From positions 1 to 64,000 of the forward strand of contig CABQNT010000005.1 of NCBI GenBank assembly GCA_902465605.1: a stretch of 64,000 bases of DNA. Direction: 5' to 3'. Both the position numbers and the translations under genes were made by a program. Below the pieces are notes generated by a model. It ran no database searches, had not been told where the DNA came from, and saw nothing but the letters and a program-made list of their open reading frames with translations. The number at the start of each line of letters is the position of its first letter. Positions within the stretch are counted from its first letter, which is position 1. Shown here one piece after another: positions 9,378 to 18,003 of the stretch. Source of the DNA: Prevotella sp902465605. Lineage in GTDB: Bacteria > Bacteroidota > Bacteroidia > Bacteroidales > Bacteroidaceae.

Positions 9378-9432
9378 AAAGAGAGTCTGCTGATGTAGTT
9401 CGGTTACGTATTGCATGGCAGATTCTCTTTTT
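9378..9432 (+). terminator. pfp terminator hairpin
   Basis: AAAGAGAGTCTGC (9378-9390) pairs with GCAGATTCTCTTT (9418-9430) with one G-T pair, followed by more Ts. The loop contains an ATG (9415) that would otherwise be read as the start of the lysozyme gene. Confidence 0.65.
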
Positions 9433-9447
9433 CAATCTCATCATTCA

Positions 9448-10275
9448 ATGCCTACAAGAAAAAGAAGAAAGCGAGTCAGAAAGAAACGCACACGATTCTT
9501 CGGTAGATGTCCCCGACGGGCCGTTTGGGTTGGGGGCATTATCTTTGCGTTACTCTACATGTGGGCATTCTATGAGTTTTTTGTAAGTCCTACCGGGTTC
9601 AGGTGGCGCGCACTTTATGGCGATGCCGACTATCCCGCAGGTTATGAGATACATGGCATCGACATCTCTCACTATCAAGGTGACATCAATTGGCAACTGT
9701 TGCGCAATGGGATGATAGGAGGGTGCCCGCTGAGGTTTGTCATGATCAAGGCGACAGAGGGCGCCGACAAGCTGGATGACAATTTCAACGACAACTTTTA
9801 TAATGCACGCGAGCATGGCTTTATCAGGGGGGCTTACCACTTTTGGAGCAACCATTCGTCGGCCAGAGAGCAGGCATACTATTTTTTGAAGCAGGTACAT
9901 CTGGAAGATGGTGACCTGCCGCCGGTATTGGATGTTGAACACAAACCTAAAGACCAGAGCGTTGAAGACTTTCAACGAGATATCCTCACCTGGTTGCACA
10001 TCGTCGAAGACAAGTACCATGTAAAGCCCATGATTTATACCTATTATAAATTTAAGGACGAATATCTGGGCGCACCCGTTTTTGATGATTATCCCTATTG
10101 GATAGCCCATTACTATGTTGAGAAGGTGACCTATAAAGGCAAGTGGAAATTCTGGCAGCATACTGATGCCGGAAAACTGCCAGGTATCAAAGGGTTCGTT
10201 GACTTGAATGTCTACAACGGCTCGTTTTACGATTTGAAGCAGATGACCATTGGTCGCCAAAAGGTAACTTGGTGA
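9448..10275 (+). CDS. GH25-family lysozyme, membrane anchored
   Basis: Predicted N,O-diacetylmuramidase acting on peptidoglycan outside the inner membrane. A very basic N-terminus (Lys/Arg-rich, about 25 residues) precedes one membrane segment (VWVGGIIFALLYMWAFYEFF) and then the GH25 barrel: GIDISHYQGDINW with the active-site Asp, FVMIKATEG, YHFWSN, and PPVLDVEH with the Asp/Glu pair. I start it at ATG 9448 (275 aa), not at the in-frame ATG 9415, because 9415 lies in the loop of the upstream terminator hairpin. It is convergent with prmA. It may serve cell-wall turnover or interbacterial attack; the sequence does not decide. Confidence 0.85.
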   Translation: MPTRKRRKRVRKKRTRFFGRCPRRAVWVGGIIFALLYMWAFYEFFVSPTGFRWRALYGDADYPAGYEIHGIDISHYQGDINWQLLRNGMIGGCPLRFVMIKATEGADKLDDNFNDNFYNAREHGFIRGAYHFWSNHSSAREQAYYFLKQVHLEDGDLPPVLDVEHKPKDQSVEDFQRDILTWLHIVEDKYHVKPMIYTYYKFKDEYLGAPVFDDYPYWIAHYYVEKVTYKGKWKFWQHTDAGKLPGIKGFVDLNVYNGSFYDLKQMTIGRQKVTW

Positions 10276-10456
10276 ACATGGGGATGTGTCAAACAGCTCG
10301 ATGCAATCGACGCTCTATCATGGCCATCGTTCAATGATTTTTCATACCTTTGAGCCTCGAAAGGGCGATTGACAAGGAAAATAATATCATTGAAAAATAT
10401 TGACAAGTGATTTAGAATAATCAACTAAAAACCGTACAGCTATTTGAAGTTCTGAC

Positions 10457-10544
10457 AATCTCTATGACTTTAAGCGTTAAAGTCAATGCTTTTGAAGGCC
10501 AAACCCATTGACTTTGAGGGGCAAAGTCAATGAGTTTGAATATG
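10457..10544. repeat. 22-bp periodic array A (4 units, alternating orientation)
   Basis: Four 16-bp units start at 10457, 10479, 10501 and 10523, exactly 22 bp apart: AATCTCTATGACTTTA, AAAGTCAATGCTTTTG, AAACCCATTGACTTTG and AAAGTCAATGAGTTTG, with spacers agcgtt, aaggcc, aggggc and aatatg. Orientation alternates, so neighbours form hairpins: 10465-10473 with 10477-10485 (9 bp, 3-nt loop) and 10501-10516 with 10522-10537 (16 bp, one mismatch, 5-nt loop). It sits between the convergent lysozyme and prmA genes. The rest of 10276-10583 shows nothing recognisable. Confidence 0.8.
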
Positions 10545-10583
10545 TATCTGTATTCCGTTTGTAATCAAGTAGTTGCGAGATGG

Positions 10584-11447
10584 TTACTGCTTGATAAAAG
10601 TCAAGCAGCACCAGTGATTATCACTTTTTTGGCTTGTCTTTACTAATCCTAATGAGTTGGCTTTTTCGTCAAGCAATTTTACATCCTCTTCATAAAAACC
10701 ACTGATGATTAAGACCGAGCCAGCATTCATTATTTCCAGATAAGCGGGCATGTCGTTCAGAAGAATGTTGCGGTTGATGTTGGCCAGCACCACGTCAAAT
10801 ACCCCCGACACATGCGATAAAACGTGTGCGTCACCATGAAAAACCTCGATGTTGTCAACCTCATTGATGGCTGCATTGTGTTGGGTGTTTTCCACACTCC
10901 ACTCGTCGATATCGAAGCCTACGACCGCCTCTGCACCCAGTTTAAGGGCGGCGATGCCCAAAATCCCCGTGCCGCATCCACAGTCAAGAACCCGTTTCCC
11001 CTTCAGTGATAGTTGTAGCATGGCTCCAATCATCATGCGGGTAGTTTCGTGAGTTCCCGTGCCAAAGGCTTGTTTCGCCTCAATACCGATGTTGATGAGC
11101 GAATCACCCGCAGGCTTTTTCCCGGTTCTTGCATCATAAATCATCACCTTGTTGTCAATGTTGATAGGCGCGAACCCCGTGTTTTCCCATGCCTCGTTCC
11201 AGTTTTTGTCTTCTGTGTCGGAAAGCGTGTAGGTGATGTTGACACCTTCTAAGGGAAAGGTGTCAAGCACTTGCTTCAAGCTGTTGGTGTCCATTAAATC
11301 TGCGGGAATGTATCCTTTGAGTCCATCTGGAGTGTCTTCAAACGACTCAAAACCTATTTCACCCATCAAATCGGGTAACAGGTCTTTGGCAATTTGCGTA
11401 AGCTCCGGTGTACAGGCTATTTTAAAGTCTGCTATCTTATATTTCAT
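10584..11447 (-). CDS. prmA: Ribosomal protein L11 methyltransferase
   Basis: SAM-dependent methyltransferase that trimethylates ribosomal protein L11. The 287-aa protein has the N-terminal substrate-binding region and a Rossmann methyltransferase domain: GTGTHETTRMMI before motif I, VLDCGCGTGILGI as motif I (SAM binding), FDID as the acidic motif II, and LANINRNIL as the catalytic motif of the PrmA family. Length and motif order are standard. It is transcribed alone from a promoter at 11470 and converges on the lysozyme gene, with repeat array A between the two stops. Confidence 0.95.
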   Translation of the reverse strand: MKYKIADFKIACTPELTQIAKDLLPDLMGEIGFESFEDTPDGLKGYIPADLMDTNSLKQVLDTFPLEGVNITYTLSDTEDKNWNEAWENTGFAPINIDNKVMIYDARTGKKPAGDSLINIGIEAKQAFGTGTHETTRMMIGAMLQLSLKGKRVLDCGCGTGILGIAALKLGAEAVVGFDIDEWSVENTQHNAAINEVDNIEVFHGDAHVLSHVSGVFDVVLANINRNILLNDMPAYLEIMNAGSVLIISGFYEEDVKLLDEKANSLGLVKTSQKSDNHWCCLTFIKQ

Positions 11448-11469
11448 ATTCTTAACGTAAAAGATGCCA

Positions 11470-11477
11470 CAAAGGTA
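11470..11477 (-). promoter_or_regulatory. -7 box of prmA promoter
   Basis: Minus-strand TACCTTTG about 22 bp upstream of the prmA start. No clear -33 element was seen. Confidence 0.45.
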
Positions 11478-11542
11478 TAAAAAATAGGGAAAAACCTATC
11501 CATAGTTAGGGAATTTCCTTATATTTGCATAAACATATTTGA

Positions 11543-11550
11543 TATATTTG
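11543..11550 (+). promoter_or_regulatory. -7 box TATATTTG upstream of the Tyr/Trp/Gly-rich protein
   Basis: TATATTTG at 11543-11550, preceded by a similar TATATTTG at 11520-11527 and a CATATTTG at 11534-11541. The tandem boxes leave the exact start point ambiguous. Confidence 0.5.
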
Positions 11551-11587
11551 CATTGTGGAAAAGCATATATTAGAAAGGAGTAACAAA

Positions 11588-12619
11588 ATGAAAAAGCTCA
11601 TATTATTCACCCTATTGTTGGGAATGATGCCCTATAAGATGTTGGCACAAGACGATATGTACATTCTTCCGTCTAACTTGCCTACCGCTAAAAAGTCAAC
11701 AGTGCGAACGAATAATCGTGAAGTGACCTATAGTGGCAGCGACCGTGATGTAGACGAATATAATCGTCATGGTAAGTATTGGAGTCATTATCAGAAGATA
11801 GGAACAGACAATCGCGGCAACGATGTCATCGAATTTCAGAAGGGTAGAGGGGTTTATCCCGACTCTACCTACATCGACACCACTTTTGTCGGCAAGTATT
11901 ATGATACGATGCTCGATGGTGATGACTTTGAATATACAAGTCGTATGAGCCGCTGGGACGGCTATTATAATCCGTGGTTCTACAGCAGCTATCGTTGGAG
12001 AGCCTATCCTTACTGGCGTGCCGGTTGGGGTTTTTACGATCCGTGGTATGACCCATGGTATTATGGTTATGCTGGGTTCTACGATCCTTGGTACAGTTCT
12101 TGGTATGGCGGCTATTATGGTTTCTACGATCCATGGTACAATCCTTGGTATTATGGCTATAACGGATGGTATGGTTCATATTACGGAGGCTGGTATAACT
12201 ATCCGTATGGCGGGTACGGTAGAGGCTACGCACGTGTATACGGCGGCAACCCCCGTGGCTTGACTGGAGACAGAACTTGGAGATTTGACGGCAGCGGAGA
12301 TACTTACAGTACAGGGCGATTCGCTCGTGGATCGGCAAATGGCAACAGACGTTCGACAAGTACTTACACAACCCGCAGTAGACGTAACAGGTCGTTCGGT
12401 GGCAGAACCGATACGCCTCGTTCCAATTCGATCGGCACTCGCAGTAACAGTAGCTTTGGTAATTCCACCAGGTCTACACCAAGTTATAACAGTGGAAGCT
12501 TTGGCGGCTCACGTTCTTCCGGTGGTGGCTTTGGTGGCACACGTTCTTCCGGTGGCGGTTTTGGCGGCGGACACTCTTCCGGTGGTGGCGGTGGCCACTT
12601 TGGTGGAGGTAGAAGGTAA
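11588..12619 (+). CDS. Secreted Tyr/Trp/Gly-rich low-complexity protein
   Basis: I do not recognise a named family. The start at ATG 11588 is supported by a signal peptide (MKKLILFTLLLGMMPYKMLAQ) and by an unusually good Shine-Dalgarno match, AAAGGAG at 11574-11580; an upstream GTG at 11555 is less likely. The 343-aa protein has three parts: a polar N-terminal region (about 25-115), a run of near-repeats built on FYDPWY..WYYGY.G (about 130-200), and a Gly/Ser/Arg-rich tail with SSGGGFGG repeats. It looks like an exported surface or matrix protein. It is followed 21 bp later by a FadL-type porin gene, probably in one operon. Confidence 0.75.
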   Translation: MKKLILFTLLLGMMPYKMLAQDDMYILPSNLPTAKKSTVRTNNREVTYSGSDRDVDEYNRHGKYWSHYQKIGTDNRGNDVIEFQKGRGVYPDSTYIDTTFVGKYYDTMLDGDDFEYTSRMSRWDGYYNPWFYSSYRWRAYPYWRAGWGFYDPWYDPWYYGYAGFYDPWYSSWYGGYYGFYDPWYNPWYYGYNGWYGSYYGGWYNYPYGGYGRGYARVYGGNPRGLTGDRTWRFDGSGDTYSTGRFARGSANGNRRSTSTYTTRSRRNRSFGGRTDTPRSNSIGTRSNSSFGNSTRSTPSYNSGSFGGSRSSGGGFGGTRSSGGGFGGGHSSGGGGGHFGGGRR

Positions 12620-12640
12620 AAAATAAAACGAATATAAAAG

Positions 12641-14206
12641 ATGAGACAAATGAAGACAAAATATTGCCTGATGGCGGTCATGATGTTCATGTCGGCATCA
12701 CTGACAGCACAAGAGACTTATCAAGATACGAAACTGATTGACAACGACCTCAACGGTACGGCTCGTTATGTAGGCATGGGCGGTGCTTTGGAGGCGCTGG
12801 GTGCGGATATATCCACGATTAGCACTAACCCTGCGGGGATAGGGTTATTCCGTTCCGGCCAGGTTACTATATCCGGGGGCTTGGTCACTCAACAAGGTGA
12901 AACCACAACGCCCACTATCAGCAACATCGAAATAAGTTTCAATGGTAACAAGACCAATGCCAGCTTTGACCAAATAGGGGTCGTTTACTCCATGCGTACA
13001 GGCTGGAACGAATATATGAACATTGCGTTTAATTACCACAAGAGTCGTAACTTTGACCAGATTCTGACGGCTGCAAACACGTTATCGCATGCCTCGCAGA
13101 ATAAACTGTCGGCAATGAAGTATCCGTTTGCTAACGACTATAATTGGAATGGCGTGGATGCCAACTATGCCAGTTTGATGGCTCCTATCAAGGATTTAAA
13201 TGGCAAACAGACAGGTATGGATTATCTTGATGGTACGGCCTATGTGTTTGGACAGTATCAAAAAGGTTACATTGGTGAGTATAGTTTCAATTTAAGCGGC
13301 AACTTTAACAATCGGGTGTTCCTTGGATTGACCTTTGGCTTGCACGACGTGAACTATCGTAGCAACAGCTATTACACGGAAAATTTGGAGCGTAACACAG
13401 TAATGGGAATGTGGGAAGACCTGCGTATAGATGGCTGCGGTGTTGACCTCAAGGCTGGAGCTATCTTCCTTCCCATAGAAAACTCTCCATTCCGCATAGG
13501 GGCATATATCCATACGCCTACCTTTTACAACTTGCATTTAAAAGGTGCAAATGATATGAGCATGGGTGCTGGGCTGGACAGGGTAGACAAAGGTCAGAGT
13601 TCAGATTATCATTTTAAGGTGTACACACCTTGGAAGTTTGGCCTGAGCTTAGGTCATACCATAGGCACTGAGCTGGCCTTGGGTGCAACCTACGAGTATG
13701 CTGACTATGGCACAATCGATAATCGTGTGAACAACGGTGGTTATTATGACCCTGTAGATGGTGGTTATTATGATGACTCTTATAGTGATGGCGGCATGAA
13801 CGACCATACCAAAGCAACCCTGAAAGGAGTGAGCACAGTGAAACTGGGCGTGGAATACAAGCCGTTGCCAAGCTTGGCTGTTCGTCTGGGGTATAACTAT
13901 TTGAGTCCGATGTTTAGCAAGGATGGCTATCGTGACGGTAGTATTTCTTCGCCAGGAAACGCATACGCTACCTCAACAGACTACACCAACTGGGAAAGTA
14001 CCAACCGCATTACCTGCGGATTGGGTTACTCTGTCAAGAAATTCTTTGTAGACTTGGCCTATCAGTATTCGCAGACCAATGGTAATTTTTATCCATTCAT
14101 GAGTTACTATTCTAAAACAAATAAGCAAGAGGACTGTATCGCAGATGCGGTAAGCGTTAGCAACAAGCGCCACCAGCTGTTGCTCACACTGGGCTATCGC
14201 TTCTGA
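12641..14206 (+). CDS. OmpP1/FadL-family outer-membrane transport protein
   Basis: Outer-membrane beta-barrel of the FadL/TodX family (521 aa), which takes up hydrophobic compounds. In Bacteroidetes such proteins are often annotated as hemin receptor. A signal peptide (ending SLTAQ) precedes the conserved N-terminal hatch segment: GTARYVGMGGALEALGAD followed by ISTISTNPAGIG, the family hallmark. The C-terminus ends in an aromatic residue after beta strands (LLLTLGYRF), as expected for Bam-dependent insertion. ATG 12641 and ATG 12650 are both possible starts. It is the second gene after the Tyr/Trp/Gly-rich protein and is followed by a hairpin terminator. Confidence 0.88.
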   Translation: MRQMKTKYCLMAVMMFMSASLTAQETYQDTKLIDNDLNGTARYVGMGGALEALGADISTISTNPAGIGLFRSGQVTISGGLVTQQGETTTPTISNIEISFNGNKTNASFDQIGVVYSMRTGWNEYMNIAFNYHKSRNFDQILTAANTLSHASQNKLSAMKYPFANDYNWNGVDANYASLMAPIKDLNGKQTGMDYLDGTAYVFGQYQKGYIGEYSFNLSGNFNNRVFLGLTFGLHDVNYRSNSYYTENLERNTVMGMWEDLRIDGCGVDLKAGAIFLPIENSPFRIGAYIHTPTFYNLHLKGANDMSMGAGLDRVDKGQSSDYHFKVYTPWKFGLSLGHTIGTELALGATYEYADYGTIDNRVNNGGYYDPVDGGYYDDSYSDGGMNDHTKATLKGVSTVKLGVEYKPLPSLAVRLGYNYLSPMFSKDGYRDGSISSPGNAYATSTDYTNWESTNRITCGLGYSVKKFFVDLAYQYSQTNGNFYPFMSYYSKTNKQEDCIADAVSVSNKRHQLLLTLGYRF

Positions 14207-14227
14207 TACAAGCAACCATTCATATAG

Positions 14228-14265
14228 CAAGAAGGGCTCAACTTATTACAGTTGAGTCCTTCTTG
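14228..14265 (+). terminator. Terminator after the FadL-type gene
   Basis: 14228-14242 pairs with 14251-14265 (15 bp, one mismatch) around an 8-nt loop, 22 bp past the stop codon. There is no long T-run. Confidence 0.6.
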
Positions 14266-14310
14266 GTACAGGTGGGTCGAGTTAGGGTGGCCCAATTGAT
14301 ATCAGGCCCA

Positions 14311-14335
14311 TGGGCAAGCGTTTCGTACTTGCCCA
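14311..14335 (-). terminator. Hairpin after the MFS gene
   Basis: TGGGCAAG (14311-14318) pairs with CTTGCCCA (14328-14335) over a 9-nt loop, just past the stop of the leftward MFS gene. Modest support. Confidence 0.45.
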
Positions 14336-14347
14336 GTGATGTCACTC

Positions 14348-15763
14348 CTATTTTTGGATGTTCGGTTGTTCCAGTCCATAGCCCTTCTTCTTGTCAAGTG
14401 CTTTCAACAGGAATCCCAGGATAAGGGCAATCACGCCCAAGGAGGCAAATACCAACATAGGTACGGTGTAGTTGTACTTCAATGGGTCGGTAACACCAGG
14501 GTTGGATGAACGCAACACAGAACCAATGATCATGGGGAAAGCGTAAAGACCGATGTTCTGAATCCAGAAAATCAATGCGTATGCCGAACCAATGAGTTTG
14601 TCATCAATCAGCTTTGGAACAGAAGGCCATAGCGCAGCCGGAACCAATGAGAACGAAATGCCTAACAAGATGATGGCGGCATAGGTAATGATGACGCTTT
14701 GTGTGGCTGGTACGACGAACGCAAACACAAGGTGGCATACCACCATGAGCATGGCGCCTAAGATGAGCATGGACGCTCCTTTACCTTTGCGGTCGAGGAA
14801 ATTGCCCAGGAAAGGAGTGACGGCAGCGGCACCTAATGGGAATACGAAGAACACCATACCAGCTTGTTCGGCCGTAAAGTTAAGGTTGCATTGCAACATG
14901 TTGATGGCGTATTTTTGGAAAGGGAAGATGGCTGAATAGTAAAGTACGCAGAGTAGCGCCACAATCCAGAACATTTTCAGTGATAATATCTTTCCAATGT
15001 CCGACACTTTGAATGGATCGTCTTTCTCTTCTTCCACGCCTTGTGCATCCAACTTCTTGTCCATGAAACCATAAACAATAAAGCATATCAAACCAATAAT
15101 CAACAAAAGAAGTTCGTAAGCGACTGGCCGTGAAACGTCTATTGGGTGGATAGAGGCGATGGCTGGCGAAGCAATGACTACCACGGCGACACCCACACGG
15201 GCAATAGCCATTTCGATGCCCATGGCCAATGCCATTTCTTTACCCTTAAACCACTTCACAATACCACGCGAAACCGTGATGCCAGCCATTTCGGCACCAC
15301 AACCAAAAATCATGAATCCGATGGCTGATAGTTTGGCTGAGGCTGGCATACCATCATAAAATGGTGTGACATTCCAGGCGGCGAGCGGTAGGTTCAAATT
15401 GTTATCAAACCATACTTTCAGACTGCTTGCTTCGAACCCTTCTGTCAGCGCGTAATAGTTGATGGAAGCACCAATCACCATGACGGCACCTGAAAGGATG
15501 GCTGTGAAGCGCACTCCCATTTTATCCAGGATGATACCTGCGAATATAAGGAAGAATACAAATACGTTCAGAAATGGTTCAGAACCCGCAAAACGGCCGT
15601 AGGCTATAGGATCCCAGCCGTGTTGTGTCTGTAAAAATTCTTGTAAAGGCGACAGAATGTCAACGAAGATGTAGGCAAAGAACATTGCCGATGCCAGTAA
15701 TACCAGAGCTGTCCAGCGCCATGCTGGAGAGTCGCTCAGTTTCTTTTGAAATGTTTCAACCAT
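14348..15763 (-). CDS. MFS transporter (OxlT/monocarboxylate-like)
   Basis: Twelve-helix major facilitator (471 aa) of the inner membrane. Hydrophobic segments are regularly spaced with a longer central loop near residues 225-245 (KKLDAQGVEEEKDD). A typical MFS loop motif is visible between helices 2 and 3 (FAGIILDKMGVR), repeated in the second half (GNFLDRKGKG). The overall look resembles OxlT/monocarboxylate-type carriers, but the substrate cannot be read. It lies 66 bp downstream of the S9 peptidase gene on the same strand, so it may be the last member of the pyrG-yidC-peptidase operon, perhaps exporting or importing a small metabolite. Confidence 0.82.
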   Translation of the reverse strand: MVETFQKKLSDSPAWRWTALVLLASAMFFAYIFVDILSPLQEFLQTQHGWDPIAYGRFAGSEPFLNVFVFFLIFAGIILDKMGVRFTAILSGAVMVIGASINYYALTEGFEASSLKVWFDNNLNLPLAAWNVTPFYDGMPASAKLSAIGFMIFGCGAEMAGITVSRGIVKWFKGKEMALAMGIEMAIARVGVAVVVIASPAIASIHPIDVSRPVAYELLLLIIGLICFIVYGFMDKKLDAQGVEEEKDDPFKVSDIGKILSLKMFWIVALLCVLYYSAIFPFQKYAINMLQCNLNFTAEQAGMVFFVFPLGAAAVTPFLGNFLDRKGKGASMLILGAMLMVVCHLVFAFVVPATQSVIITYAAIILLGISFSLVPAALWPSVPKLIDDKLIGSAYALIFWIQNIGLYAFPMIIGSVLRSSNPGVTDPLKYNYTVPMLVFASLGVIALILGFLLKALDKKKGYGLEQPNIQK

Positions 15764-15829
15764 TATCGTGAGTTTTTAAGTTATTGAGTTTTAAAGTTTT
15801 TTTTTAGTTGACGAGTTGGCACAAGGGCA

Positions 15830-17998
15830 TTATTTCTTCAGCCAGCGGTCTAGCCAGTTGAAGAATGTACGCTGCCAAAGAATGCCGTTTTGCGGTTTCA
15901 GCACCCAGTGGTTCTCATCGGGGAAGATGAGTAGTTCGGCTGGAATGCCGCGCAAACGGGCAGCATTGAAAGCTCCCATGCCCTGATTGGCGTTGATGCG
16001 ATAATCCTTTTCACCATGAATGCAGAGGATAGGTGTGTCCCACTTGTCAACAAACTGATGAGGACTGTTTTGGTATGTGCGCTTTGCATTGGCTGTTTGA
16101 TCTTTGTTCCAATAAGCATCTTCGTATTCCCAGTTGGAGAACCAGGCCTCTTCGGTGTCAGTATACATGCTCTCAAGGTTGAATGCGCCATCGTGAGAGA
16201 TGAAACATTTGAATCGTTTGTCATGATGACCGGCAAGATAATAAACCGAGAATCCACCAAAAGAGGCACCAACAGCTCCCAATCGGTCTTTGTCAACGTA
16301 GGGAAGATTGTTTGCTGCGTCGTCGATGGCCGATAGATAATCGTTCATACATTGTCCTGTCCAATCTCCTGAAATCTCTTCGTTCCATGCCGAACCGAAG
16401 CCCGGAAGACCACGACGGTTGGGTGCAACAACGATATATCCGTGTGCTGCCATGATTTGTAAGTTCCATCTATAGCTCCAGAACTGACTGACTGGGCTTT
16501 GCGGACCACCTTCACAGAACAGCAGAGTAGGGTATTTCTTGTTGGCATCGAAGTGTGGAGGAAGAACAATCCAGCTGAGCATGTCCTTGCCATCTGTTGT
16601 CTTTGTCCAACGCTCTTCAACTTTTCCAATGGCCAATTGATCAAAGATGTGTTTGTTTTCATCGGTTATTTGTGTCACTTGTGAACGCTTCTCCTTCTTT
16701 GACGGCGTGAGAACAAACAAATCATCTGGATGTGACAACGAGTGACGCGTAACGAGTAGCTGTCCCTTACGGCCCAACAGCTGCAAGCTACCGTAGTCGT
16801 ATTGTCCGTCAGTGAGTTGTTTGATTTGGCCTTTCAGGTTGGTTTGGTAGACATGTGTCTTACCATGCCATACACCAATGAAGTAGAACGTGTTGTTGTC
16901 ATTGCCCCAGCAATATGCGTCAACATTGCTGTCAAACTGTTCGGTGACATAGTTTTTCGTTCCATCCGCCAGGGTATAGACGCACAATCGGTTGCGGTCA
17001 CTCTCATAACCATTGCGTGGCATGCTCTGCCAAGCAATGTATTTGCCGTTGGAAGAGAACTGAGGATTGGTGTCGTAACCTACATTCATGTCGCCCGGTT
17101 GATGATTCACCGATTGATTCTTCATCGATTTTGTGGCATCGATAGCAGGTTCTTTGTAGCCTGATGGCTTGCAAAGGTTTTTGGTTTTGCCTGTTGCAAC
17201 ATCATATAAGTAGATGTCTGTATCGGTGGAAATGGCGTATTGTACGCCTTCTTTCTTACGACAAGTGTAGGCAATTGACTTAGAATCAGGACTCCAAGCA
17301 AGCTGTTCGGTCCCTCCGAAGGGTGCGGTTGGGCACTCGAAAGGCTCACCTAGTAAAACGTCTACGCCTTCATTGATGCTTGAACCATCAAAGTCTGCCA
17401 CGAAAGGGTGTGCGATTGTTTCAACATAGTGGTCCCAATGGCGGTAGTTCATGTCAGTAGCAAGTCGTCCTGTAGCCAATGGTAGGTCAGCAGGATTGGC
17501 TTGGATGGTGCCATGATAGGGAAGTGACTTGATGAGGATGACTTTTCTTTCGTCTGGTGAAAACTTGAATCCCTCAATGTCCACGCTGCTGTTTGAGAGC
17601 TGTTTTCGGTCACTTCCGTCGGCATTCATTGACCAAAGCTGGCCTCCTGTGAGGAAAGCGATTCGTCGTCCCTGCTCAATCCATGCGCCATCTGTCTCGC
17701 TTTGCTGTCCTGTTGTGAGCTGACGTTTATTTTTTCCGTCTGCGTCCATGACGAACAGCATCTGCTGACTTTTGTTTTGTTTTACACTGTAGTAGCCTAC
17801 TTGGTAGACAACTTGTTTACCGTCTGGTGAAGCTGTGGCACCACCAATGCGTCCCATGGCCCATAAGGCTTCTGGTGTCATGAGGTCACTGCCCACTTTG
17901 AATGTTGCGTTTTGATCTTTCACGGTGTTCTGTGCATTTGCAAAACTGCCGCCAAAGATGAGGGCGACAGTTGCTAAAAGGAGTGTTGTTTTTTTCAT
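15830..17998 (-). CDS. S9-family prolyl oligopeptidase (DPP-like)
   Basis: Exported serine peptidase (722 aa) of the prolyl oligopeptidase family, likely cleaving peptides or dipeptides in the periplasm. A signal peptide ending FANAQ is followed by a WD40/TolB-like beta-propeller (about 35-430) and then the alpha/beta hydrolase domain. The catalytic triad is visible: Ser579 in GASFGG, Asp665 in GEKDYRIN, His697 in ENHWV. The 5-bp gap to yidC upstream shows co-transcription with pyrG and yidC. The peptide products would suit the asaccharolytic or proteolytic metabolism common in Prevotella, but that is inference. Confidence 0.92.
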   Translation of the reverse strand: MKKTTLLLATVALIFGGSFANAQNTVKDQNATFKVGSDLMTPEALWAMGRIGGATASPDGKQVVYQVGYYSVKQNKSQQMLFVMDADGKNKRQLTTGQQSETDGAWIEQGRRIAFLTGGQLWSMNADGSDRKQLSNSSVDIEGFKFSPDERKVILIKSLPYHGTIQANPADLPLATGRLATDMNYRHWDHYVETIAHPFVADFDGSSINEGVDVLLGEPFECPTAPFGGTEQLAWSPDSKSIAYTCRKKEGVQYAISTDTDIYLYDVATGKTKNLCKPSGYKEPAIDATKSMKNQSVNHQPGDMNVGYDTNPQFSSNGKYIAWQSMPRNGYESDRNRLCVYTLADGTKNYVTEQFDSNVDAYCWGNDNNTFYFIGVWHGKTHVYQTNLKGQIKQLTDGQYDYGSLQLLGRKGQLLVTRHSLSHPDDLFVLTPSKKEKRSQVTQITDENKHIFDQLAIGKVEERWTKTTDGKDMLSWIVLPPHFDANKKYPTLLFCEGGPQSPVSQFWSYRWNLQIMAAHGYIVVAPNRRGLPGFGSAWNEEISGDWTGQCMNDYLSAIDDAANNLPYVDKDRLGAVGASFGGFSVYYLAGHHDKRFKCFISHDGAFNLESMYTDTEEAWFSNWEYEDAYWNKDQTANAKRTYQNSPHQFVDKWDTPILCIHGEKDYRINANQGMGAFNAARLRGIPAELLIFPDENHWVLKPQNGILWQRTFFNWLDRWLKK

Positions 17999-18003
17999 CC
18001 CTA

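Noticed and set aside
9550..10260. 236-codon frame opposite the lysozyme gene
   Set aside because: It is antisense to a well-supported GH25 gene, resembles no family and has no promoter; a codon-bias shadow.
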